DNA from: Fimbriiglobus sp. | Lineage (GTDB): Bacteria; Planctomycetota; Planctomycetia; Gemmatales; Gemmataceae | NCBI GenBank assembly: GCA_025351325.1 | Contig: JANXWE010000183.1 | Span: 1 to 38,624, forward strand | DNA length: 38,624 nucleotides | Reading direction: 5' to 3' | Position numbers and translations under genes: made by a program | Notes under the pieces: generated by a model | Seen by the model: the letters and a program-made list of their open reading frames with translations, nothing else | The model's database searches: none | Told to the model about the DNA's origin: nothing | In this document: piece by piece, positions 1 through 6,526 of the stretch | How the letters are laid out: the number at the start of each line of letters is the position of its first letter | How positions within the stretch are numbered: position 1 is the stretch's first letter

Positions 1-62
1 ACGGCCAGCACCTCGTTGGCGACCCGTTCGAGTTCTTCCGGCGACGGTTTTGCGAAGGGCAC
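1..62 (-). CDS. Possible 5' end of a gene leaving the left edge
   Basis: On the minus strand a frame starting at a GTG (62-60) stays open to the window edge and reads MPFAKPSPEELERVANEVLA, an amphipathic helix-like stretch with mostly G/C third positions. An AGG lies 6 bases before the GTG. Only about 20 codons are visible, so no function can be given. The plus strand also has an open frame ending in TAA at 76-78, so strand choice rests on how natural the peptide looks. Low confidence. Confidence 0.3.
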   Translation of the reverse strand, partial: MPFAKPSPEELERVANEVLA

Positions 63-196
63 GGGCAGCCTGGGGTAAGATTTTCTAGCCGTCTCACGAC
101 GACAAAAATGAAAATCCCGCCCACTGGATACCACCTCCCAAACTTTCTTGCAAAGCGAGTCCTGCACCCGTTGCTACAACCAAACGGAATGTTCCC

Positions 197-225
197 TTGA
201 CGGCAGATTCCCGTTAAGGCATAGC
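197..225 (+). promoter_or_regulatory. Weak sigma70-like promoter before the lipoprotein gene
   Basis: TTGACG (197-202) matches the -35 consensus at five of six bases. It is followed after 17 bases by CATAGC (220-225), a poor -10 with three matches. It lies about 35 bases before the lipoprotein start at 261. The -35 is good and the -10 is weak, so this is only a candidate. Confidence 0.25.
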
Positions 226-260
226 GGCCCTTCAACGGAGTTCCATTGGGGGGTCGAGCT

Positions 261-743
261 ATGCGTGCAGCCATCGTGTTGTTTGTCGTGTCGTGCGTGG
301 TTATGACGGGTTGTCTTCCCGAGTCGCAAGTCAGTGGGGCGCCCAAGCCGGCGAGTAAAACGGAGGCGTTCACGGGCATCTGGATCCCGCAATCCTCAAT
401 CGCCCAAGGCCAGGAACAACTGCCCGAGAAAGCCTCGCGCGAGATGATCCGCCTGAGCATCGTCAACGACGAATATAAAATGTATTTGCTCACGGACGCT
501 GTGAAACTCGAGGGGCGCCTCCTCGCCGCCGCCGATTTCAGCATCGACGAAAAAGCCGGGACGTTCGAGTTGGCTTTCAAAGACGGACTGAAAAAGGGGG
601 AAAAAATGCACGGCATTTACGAGCTGTCCAAAACGACCCTCAAAATCTGCTACGCACCCACGGACAAGGTACGGCCGACGAAGTTCGAAGCTCCTGCCGG
701 GAGTGACGCGTTCTGCGATATTTGGGAACGCACCAAGAAATAG
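261..743 (+). CDS. TIGR03067-like planctomycete lipoprotein
   Basis: A 160-residue secreted protein. The first about 20 residues are a hydrophobic export signal ending in VVMTGC, an approximate lipobox with Met instead of Leu, so Cys after cleavage could be lipidated. The rest resembles the TIGR03067 domain common in planctomycetes: GIWIPQSS near the start of the domain, a central FSIDEKAGTFELAF strand pair, then GIYELSKTTLKICYAP. The function of that family is unknown. An in-frame TTG at 246 gives a 165-residue version, but the ATG at 261 is preceded by a G-rich ribosome site and starts a normal signal peptide. It is followed 106 bases later by mutS2 on the same strand. Family call by remembered resemblance, moderately sure. 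Confidence 0.7.
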   Translation: MRAAIVLFVVSCVVMTGCLPESQVSGAPKPASKTEAFTGIWIPQSSIAQGQEQLPEKASREMIRLSIVNDEYKMYLLTDAVKLEGRLLAAADFSIDEKAGTFELAFKDGLKKGEKMHGIYELSKTTLKICYAPTDKVRPTKFEAPAGSDAFCDIWERTKK

Positions 744-849
744 GTCTGCCCCCGGCCCTTCGCCTATTCTAATTCTGTACACCGAACCATTCCCCGCGAG
801 AGTTGTCTCGTGGGGTGTCTTGTTTTCGTCACCTGCCCCGATCGGCCCC

Positions 850-2754
850 ATGGACGCGCACACTTTCGATCTGTTGGAATTCGGCAAAGTCCGCGAGATT
901 GTCTCGGGGTACGCCGCGTCGCCTCTAGGGCGCGAACTCGTACGCCAGGTCGAACCCCTTCTGAAATTGGACGAAGTCCGCGCGGAAATCGGGCTGGTCT
1001 CCGAAATGGTGCTCTCGCTCGAGTTGGAACAACCACCGCCGCTCGGCGGCTTGCACGATGTCCGACTCGTGGTGCGACGTGCCAGTATCGGGACGATGTT
1101 GAGTGCCGAGCAATTGTTGGAAGTGTCGGAAACGCTCCATTGCACCGGTGCGATCTATCGGTATCGGATGCGGCTCGACGGACGGCTGAATGGATTGATT
1201 GTTCTATTGTCCGGAATCGAAGATCTCGGGCCGGTCGCCAAGACCATCGGGGGGTGCATCGACGGCCGCGGGCACGTGCTCGACATCGCCAGCCGAGAAC
1301 TCGCAGTCGTGCGGCAGAAGCTGTTCGAACTCGACGAGAAGGTGAAGTCGGAAATCAAGCGGCTGCTGCGCGACCCGGAACTGCGGAAAATCCTCAGCTA
1401 TCCGAACGCCACCATGAACGGCGACCACTATGTGTTGCCGGTGTCGGTGAACCATCGCCAGAAAGTTCCGGGTGTGGTTCACCGCGTCAGTAGCACCGGC
1501 GAAACGGTCTTCATCGAACCCGCGTCGATTGCGAATTTGGGTGCTGAGCGAGTGAATCTGAAAGGTGAGGAAGACCGCGAAGTAAAGCGGATTCTCCGGC
1601 GACTGAGTGCCGAAGTGGGCCGGGTGTCGAAACCGCTGATCTATGCCCTTGATGTGATCGCCCGGTTGGACTTCATCACAGCCAAAGCCCGCCACAGTCG
1701 CGATTTCACGATGGCCCCGGCCGAGGTGAATTCTGAAGGCCGACTCTGGTTGCGCGGTGCCCGCCACCCAATCCTGGAACACCTCTTCCGCGTCGAATCC
1801 AAAACCGCGCCCGAGCCGCGCAGCGTGGTGCCCATCGATGTCCGCCTCGGTGTCGGTTTCAATTTGCTGATCATCACGGGGCCGAACACCGGTGGCAAAA
1901 CGGTCACGCTGAAGACGACCGGGTTGCTGTCGATGATGGCCCTGAGCGGGATGCACATCCCCGCCGGGGCTGGTAGTACGGTGCCGTTGTTCACGAATAT
2001 TTTCGCCGACATCGGCGATGAACAGAGTCTGGAACAATCATTGAGCACATTCAGTTCGCACATCTCCCGAATCGCCACCATTCTTTCGCAAGCCGACCAT
2101 AAAAGCCTCGTACTGTTCGACGAACTCGGAGCGGGCACCGACCCGACCGAAGGGGCGGCCCTCGGCCGGGCGATCCTTGATGAACTCGACATCCTCGGCG
2201 TGCGTGCGATTGTGACGACCCACTTGGGCGACCTGAAAACCTACGCCTTCCACAATGATCGCGCCGAGAACGGGGCGGTGGAGTTCAGCATCGAAACACT
2301 GCGGCCGACGTACCGTTTGCAAATCGGGCAGTTCGGCATGAGCAACGCGATCCTGATTGCCAAGCGGTTGAAGTTGCCAGAGGCTTTGCTGGCGCGAGCC
2401 ACAGAATATTTGCGCGAGACCAAGGGCACCACCGATAACCTGGATCGGTTGCAGCAACTTCGCGAGGAAGCGGAACACGCCCGCGTGGCGGCCCTCGCGG
2501 CCCAGCATGAAGCGGTCCAGCAAAAGGCCGTGTACGAACGGAAAGTGGAGCAGCTCGCGGTCGACGCTTTGGAACAGTCGGACTTGCTGAAGATGCGCCA
2601 GACGTTGCAACCGAACACGATCGTCCGGGTCAGCCGCTTCGACAAAACCGGTCGGGTGGTGAAGGTCGATGCGAAAAAGCAGATCGTGACTGTGAGTTTG
2701 GGACTCGGTCAATGGGAAGTGCCGTTCGACGAGATTTTCCCGTCCGATGGTTGA
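850..2754 (+). CDS. mutS2: MutS2-family ATPase lacking the Smr domain
   Basis: A 634-residue MutS2 protein. The family binds branched DNA or collided ribosomes and couples ATP hydrolysis to suppression of recombination or ribosome rescue. The N-terminus MDAHTFDLLEFGKVREIVSG is typical, which is why the start is set at 850 although the frame opens at 703. Core and clamp regions precede the ATPase: Walker A GPNTGGKT at residues 344-351 and Walker B LVLFDELGAGTDPTEGA with D424-E425. A coiled region follows (about 520-570), then a small beta domain ending QWEVPFDEIFPSDG. Usual MutS2 is near 780 residues and ends in a Smr nuclease domain; that domain is absent. The stop is followed directly by the convergent permease gene, so a frameshifted Smr remnant is unlikely. 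Confidence 0.92.
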   Translation: MDAHTFDLLEFGKVREIVSGYAASPLGRELVRQVEPLLKLDEVRAEIGLVSEMVLSLELEQPPPLGGLHDVRLVVRRASIGTMLSAEQLLEVSETLHCTGAIYRYRMRLDGRLNGLIVLLSGIEDLGPVAKTIGGCIDGRGHVLDIASRELAVVRQKLFELDEKVKSEIKRLLRDPELRKILSYPNATMNGDHYVLPVSVNHRQKVPGVVHRVSSTGETVFIEPASIANLGAERVNLKGEEDREVKRILRRLSAEVGRVSKPLIYALDVIARLDFITAKARHSRDFTMAPAEVNSEGRLWLRGARHPILEHLFRVESKTAPEPRSVVPIDVRLGVGFNLLIITGPNTGGKTVTLKTTGLLSMMALSGMHIPAGAGSTVPLFTNIFADIGDEQSLEQSLSTFSSHISRIATILSQADHKSLVLFDELGAGTDPTEGAALGRAILDELDILGVRAIVTTHLGDLKTYAFHNDRAENGAVEFSIETLRPTYRLQIGQFGMSNAILIAKRLKLPEALLARATEYLRETKGTTDNLDRLQQLREEAEHARVAALAAQHEAVQQKAVYERKVEQLAVDALEQSDLLKMRQTLQPNTIVRVSRFDKTGRVVKVDAKKQIVTVSLGLGQWEVPFDEIFPSDG

Positions 2755-3380
2755 GTGACGCACTCCGGTTGTAAGCCGATCCACTCCGGCTTGCCTTTCG
2801 CCAAGACTTTGACAGCGAAGCCGACGCCGATGCCTTCGAGCACGATCACGGGAATGTGCGCCACTAAGCTTGAGATGGCTAAGACAGTCCAATCTCCGCG
2901 TGCCCCGAAGTAGAGAACTGAAACGTGCAGCAGTACGGTGAACGTGGCGCAGAATAATCCCAATGCGGCTCCCAAGGCAAATCCCGGCCGCAATCGTTGG
3001 CGGAGATGAAAGAACAGGAACCCCGTGAGCCAAGCGGGGATGGCCAGCACGCAAAAGTTGACTCCCAGCGAATCCAATCCTCCGTGCCCGAAGAGTAAGG
3101 CTTGCATGGCTAATCCAACCGCGATGGCGATGGCGGCACGTCGGCGCAGGATGATCCCCACCAGACCGTTCAACAGCAGGTGGACGCTGACGACCACCAG
3201 TGGGATGTGAGCTTGGGACGCCACAAAAAACGCGGCTGTGAGCACGCCGATTCGGGGGATATCTTGTTCATCGAGCTTCCAAAGTGCCGGGATCAGTGCC
3301 ACCACCATCACGACGAAACCGCCGATGAACCAGATCGGTTCGAGTACTCCGTTGGAAATGTGAACGGCCAGCAACAGCAT
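2709..3380 (-). CDS. cbiM: Stand-alone CbiM-like metal transport permease
   Basis: A 223-residue polytopic membrane protein with about six or seven hydrophobic segments. The start reads MLLLAVHISNGVLEP; HISxGVL is the hallmark N-terminus of CbiM/NikM, the substrate-binding membrane subunit of cobalt or nickel ECF transporters. In that family the His next to the mature N-terminus binds the metal ion. Here the usual Met before His is Val (GTT) and five residues precede it. No CbiN, CbiQ, CbiO or cobalamin gene is nearby, so partner proteins and metal are unknown. The 3' end overlaps the mutS2 3' end by 46 bp tail to tail, so the last roughly 15 residues are read from DNA antisense to the MutS2 C-terminus. 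The membrane family is clear, the substrate is not. Confidence 0.72.
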   Translation of the reverse strand: MLLLAVHISNGVLEPIWFIGGFVVMVVALIPALWKLDEQDIPRIGVLTAAFFVASQAHIPLVVVSVHLLLNGLVGIILRRRAAIAIAVGLAMQALLFGHGGLDSLGVNFCVLAIPAWLTGFLFFHLRQRLRPGFALGAALGLFCATFTVLLHVSVLYFGARGDWTVLAISSLVAHIPVIVLEGIGVGFAVKVLAKGKPEWIGLQPECVTQPSDGKISSNGTSH

Positions 3381-3563
3381 AAAATTTCAGTTTGAAAGGG
3401 TCGATTCGCAAATGTTGATGCTACGACACACGCGGTCGGGTGGCCCAATTTGGAAAGTTCCAACAATTTTTCTAGCACCCGTTCGACAACTGTTGTAAGA
3501 CTATGTGAATCGGAGAACAATCTCCGAAGTGTCGAATCAACGTCTTGCACAAGAGGGTATCCC

Positions 3564-3944
3564 ATGCGTGTTTTAGGGTTCTGTATGAGCGGCTTACTCG
3601 CGTTCATGCTTGTGGGGGCTTCGATCAGCCAAGAGCCGAAACCGGCCGCTCCGAAAGAAACCAAAGGGGCCCCCAAAGATGCGAAGGCCGACCCGAAGGC
3701 GGATCCGAAGACCGAAACCAAAGCGAAGGGCCAACTGCCGCAGAATTGGAAGCAGCTCGGTCTCACCGACGATCAAACGCAAAAAGTGTACAAAGTCCAA
3801 ACCAAGTACAACGAAGACATCGACAAGCTGAAAGCACAGATCGAAGAGTTGAAGGCGAAGATGGCGAAGGAACGGAACGAAGTTCTGACTCCCGAACAGA
3901 AGAAGCGGCTCGAAGATATTTTGAAAGCGAAGGCCGATAAATAA
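3564..3944 (+). CDS. Small periplasmic coiled-coil protein (Spy/Skp-like)
   Basis: A 126-residue secreted protein. Residues 1-22 form a signal peptide (MRVLGFCMSGLLAFMLVGAS). A Pro/Lys-rich charged linker follows (about 25-58). The C-terminal half is helical and charged, with LTDDQTQKVYKVQ and VLTPEQKKRLEDIL. Paired LTxxQ motifs are characteristic of Spy/CpxP periplasmic chaperone-like proteins. AGAGG precedes the ATG at 3564; the same frame opens at 3450 but that extension has no signal peptide. It lies two genes upstream of lpxD, the position where many Gram-negatives carry skp/ompH, also a periplasmic coiled-coil chaperone. The role is inferred from composition and position only. Confidence 0.72.
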   Translation: MRVLGFCMSGLLAFMLVGASISQEPKPAAPKETKGAPKDAKADPKADPKTETKAKGQLPQNWKQLGLTDDQTQKVYKVQTKYNEDIDKLKAQIEELKAKMAKERNEVLTPEQKKRLEDILKAKADK

Positions 3945-3956
3945 ACGGGGTTTTGC

Positions 3957-4325
3957 ATGGGCTTGCAGCGCACCATTTTATTCGAGACCGATTCCCGACC
4001 GAGTTGGGAATCGGTGCAGTCCGCCTTCGGCACAGTTTCTGAACAACCCGTTGTGCGGATGATCGACAAACTCCCCGCATTCCCGGACGAGATACCCGAA
4101 CCGAGCTGGCGTGAACTTCGCATTTCACTTTCGGGTGGCATGGTTACGATCCGCGCCACACCCCTCGGCTGGGATTGCATCATCTGGGGCACCGGTGAAC
4201 CGGGCCTGATGCGCTGTTGGAACTTAGCCTGCTGGGCCATCGCAACGGCGGGGCAGGGGACGATCCCACTCGAAAACGGCACCTCGGTTTCCGCCGACGA
4301 GTTTCGACAACTTCACCTTCAATGA
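3957..4325 (+). CDS. Unknown 122-residue cytoplasmic protein
   Basis: I do not recognise this protein. It is 122 residues, has no signal peptide or membrane segment, and is rich in Trp and Cys in its middle (GWDCIIWGTGEPGLMRCWNLACW). It starts 12 bases after the upstream periplasmic protein and ends 22 bases before lpxD, so the genes are probably co-transcribed. Its codon use matches its neighbours. The tight placement supports a real gene; no enzymatic motif is visible. Confidence 0.62.
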   Translation: MGLQRTILFETDSRPSWESVQSAFGTVSEQPVVRMIDKLPAFPDEIPEPSWRELRISLSGGMVTIRATPLGWDCIIWGTGEPGLMRCWNLACWAIATAGQGTIPLENGTSVSADEFRQLHLQ

Positions 4326-4347
4326 CCTTGCTCGAAAGTCGCCGGCG

Positions 4348-5415
4348 ATGTACGTTCACCAGACAACTCCGATTGTCGAGGGTGCGACGTTGGCACACAC
4401 ACTGCACGATGCAGCCGCTTGGATGAATGGAACCGTCGACGGTGACGGTGCGACCGTTTGGAACCGGGCCATGTCGCTGCTCGACGCCGAGTTGGGCGAT
4501 CTCGTGTTGATCGACAGTACAAAAAAAAATGACTCGTGGGCGAAATCAAAAGCCAGCGCTGCGGTGGTTCCCCTCGATTTCCCAGAAGGCGACCGGCCGT
4601 TGATCCGCGTGACGGAACCTCTCAAAGCTTACTTGCAGCTGATTCAAAAATTGCGTGGTGACCGCAGTGGCCCGCGAACAATCCATCCCACGGCCATCAT
4701 TGATCCGAGTGCTACGATCGGATCGAACGCCAGCATCGGGGCGTACGTCGTCATCGGTGCGGCCACGGTGATCGGCGACGATTGCACGATCCATCCCGGG
4801 GTCTGCATCGGGGCGCATTGCAGATTGGGACAGGCCAACACACTCCACCCCGGTGTGGTGCTCTACAACGATTCGATTTTGGGGAACCGCGTGGTGATCC
4901 ACGCCAAGAGTGTCATCGGGGCGGATGGCTATGGCTACCGGATCGAGGCGGGCCAGCACATCAAGGTTCCGCAACTCGGATATGTCGAAATCGGCGACGA
5001 TGTCGAAATCGGTGCCTCGGCCACCATTGACCGCGGAACCATCGGCCCGACCCGCATCGGCGCGGGAACGAAGATCGACAACTTGGTGATGATCGCACAC
5101 AATTGCCAGATCGGCGGGCACAATTTGATCGTGAGCCAAGTCGGCATCGCCGGTTCGACCACGACCGGCGACTATGTCGTGCTGGGTGGTCAAGTCGGCA
5201 TCGCCGACCATTTGCACATCGGGGAGCAATCGATGATCGGCGCCCAATGTGGGATCACGCAAGACATTCCAGCCAATTCCCGCATGGCCGGAACACCGGC
5301 CGTGCCCGTCTGGCAATATTTGCGCACGGCCACGCACGTCAAATCGTTGCCGGAACTGCGCCGCACCGTGGCTGAATTGAAGAAGAAATTTGAACTGCCC
5401 CGTGACGAATCATGA
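4348..5415 (+). CDS. lpxD: UDP-3-O-acylglucosamine N-acyltransferase
   Basis: LpxD transfers the second acyl chain from acyl carrier protein to the 2-amino group of UDP-3-O-acylglucosamine in lipid A synthesis, in the cytoplasm. The 355-residue protein has the N-terminal uridine-binding domain (about 1-105), then a left-handed beta helix of hexapeptide repeats from TIHPTAIIDPSATIG (111) to about 300, and a C-terminal helix. H251 in MIAHNCQIGGHN matches the catalytic His of E. coli LpxD. Length fits the family. It overlaps lpxI by four bases (ATGA), so translation is probably coupled. Codons 58-61 contain nine consecutive A residues (4521-4529), unusual in this G+C-rich gene. Neither lpxA nor fabZ, frequent neighbours of lpxD, is present here. 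Confidence 0.95.
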   Translation: MYVHQTTPIVEGATLAHTLHDAAAWMNGTVDGDGATVWNRAMSLLDAELGDLVLIDSTKKNDSWAKSKASAAVVPLDFPEGDRPLIRVTEPLKAYLQLIQKLRGDRSGPRTIHPTAIIDPSATIGSNASIGAYVVIGAATVIGDDCTIHPGVCIGAHCRLGQANTLHPGVVLYNDSILGNRVVIHAKSVIGADGYGYRIEAGQHIKVPQLGYVEIGDDVEIGASATIDRGTIGPTRIGAGTKIDNLVMIAHNCQIGGHNLIVSQVGIAGSTTTGDYVVLGGQVGIADHLHIGEQSMIGAQCGITQDIPANSRMAGTPAVPVWQYLRTATHVKSLPELRRTVAELKKKFELPRDES

Positions 5416-6269
5416 CGGTTCGTGCCCCCATTGGGTTGATCGCCGGCGCCGGCCGATTTCCAATTCTCTTGGCCACCAAGGCACGCGAACTCGGGATTCC
5501 GGTAGTTTGCATCGGCATCGCGGGGATGGCCGATCCAATCTTGGAACAGCTCTGCCCGAAGTTTTTCTGGCTCCGTCGCCTGTCGATGGGGTTCGTCATC
5601 CGTAGTTTTTGCCGCAACGGTGTGGCCGATTGGACGATGGCCGGAAAGTACCACAAAAAGCTGCTGTTCCGGCCCTGGATGTGGCTACGGATGATGCCCG
5701 ATTGGCGGGCCGGCCGCTTCTGGCTCTCGCGGTTACGGCGTGACAACAAAGACGATACCCTCTTGCTCGGCCTCATCGCCGAATTCGAACGGGATGGTTT
5801 GCACTGCGTCTCGGCGTTGGAACTTTGCCCGGAGTTACTCGTGAAAGCAGGTCAACTGACGAGTCGGGCGCCGACGGCGCAGGAATGGCTCGATATCGAT
5901 TTCGGCTGGACGCTGGCCCGCGAAATGGGCCGGCTCGACATCGGCCAAAGCGTGATGATCCGCAAGCGGGCGTGCCTCGCCGTCGAGGCGATCGAAGGGA
6001 CGGATCGCTGCATCGAACGGGCCGGGGAACTCTGTGGACGAGCCGGGTTCGTCGTGGTGAAGGTGGCCAAACCCAACCAAGATATGCGGTTCGATGTGCC
6101 GACGGTCGGCCCGGATACTGTCGAAACCATGCGAAAAGCTGGGGCGACTGTCCTGGCAATCGAAGCGGGTCAGACCATCATCATTGACGAGCCTGAGACG
6201 CTCGCACTCGCGAACAAGTATCACATGGCGATCATCGCTCGGGTCGATGGTGATGTTCAGGGACGCTAA
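5412..6269 (+). CDS. lpxI: UDP-2,3-diacylglucosamine pyrophosphatase LpxI
   Basis: LpxI cleaves UDP-2,3-diacylglucosamine to lipid X and UMP, replacing LpxH in many bacteria. The 285-residue protein begins PIGLIAGAGRFPILLATKARELG, the typical N-terminal start of the DUF1009/LpxI family. The C-terminal domain contains QSVMIRKRACLAVEAIEGTD and KVAKPNQDMRFDVPTVGPDT, which are highly characteristic. Length is normal. It shares ATGA with the lpxD stop, so the two lipid A enzymes are made together. The TAA stop is part of an 8-bp sequence duplicated on the far side of the adjacent mobile element, so the element inserted exactly behind the stop without truncating the protein. Confidence 0.94.
   Translation: MTVRAPIGLIAGAGRFPILLATKARELGIPVVCIGIAGMADPILEQLCPKFFWLRRLSMGFVIRSFCRNGVADWTMAGKYHKKLLFRPWMWLRMMPDWRAGRFWLSRLRRDNKDDTLLLGLIAEFERDGLHCVSALELCPELLVKAGQLTSRAPTAQEWLDIDFGWTLAREMGRLDIGQSVMIRKRACLAVEAIEGTDRCIERAGELCGRAGFVVVKVAKPNQDMRFDVPTVGPDTVETMRKAGATVLAIEAGQTIIIDEPETLALANKYHMAIIARVDGDVQGR
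6262..6269. repeat. Left 8-bp target site duplication of element A
   Basis: GACGCTAA at 6262-6269 recurs perfectly at 6439-6446, immediately outside both ends of the palindromic element. It covers the last Gly-Arg-stop bases of lpxI. This is what transposition with an 8-bp staggered cut leaves. Confidence 0.8.
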
Positions 6270-6438
6270 GGGTGTGCCAACGGATCTTGGAGTCTTCAAA
6301 ACCAAGAGGGACGCGGATGAGACCCGAGATGAAGAGGATCGGAAAGAAATTGATTTTTTTCTGATCCTGTACATCCTGCCTTTTTCCGCGTCGTCCGCGT
6401 CCCTCTCCATCTGGACTCCAAGAATTATTGGCACACCC
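6270..6438. mobile_element. MITE-like palindromic element A (169 bp)
   Basis: A 169-bp non-coding palindrome. The ends are perfect 11-bp terminal inverted repeats, GGGTGTGCCAA (6270-6280) and TTGGCACACCC (6428-6438). Homology continues inward after a 4-base mismatch as TCTTGGAGTC on both sides. Further in, both arms carry GAGGGACGCGGA. The centre is a hairpin of AGGATCGGAAA and TTTCTGATCCT around a T-rich loop. It is flanked by perfect 8-bp direct repeats. It has no open frame that looks coding, so it would need a transposase from elsewhere. A related copy lies at 13340-13544. The structure is direct observation; mobility is inferred from terminal repeats plus target duplication. Confidence 0.82.
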
Positions 6439-6446
6439 GACGCTAA
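6439..6446. repeat. Right 8-bp target site duplication of element A
   Basis: Second perfect copy of GACGCTAA, abutting the right terminal inverted repeat of the palindromic element. Confidence 0.8.
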
Positions 6447-6526
6447 CATTGCCTGACCCGTTCAGTGCAGAGTTGATAAATTAGCATTCGGTTCCTCCTG
6501 CATCGCAACGGTTTTCAGCGAGTTCC

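Noticed and set aside
2755-3380. Frameshifted remnant of a MutS2 Smr domain
   Set aside because: The DNA after the mutS2 stop encodes a coherent membrane protein on the other strand, and I see no Smr-like motif in the plus frames.
6094-6456. Open frame running from lpxI into the palindromic element
   Set aside because: It is an out-of-frame shadow of lpxI extended by the element's lack of stops; the product has no coherent character.
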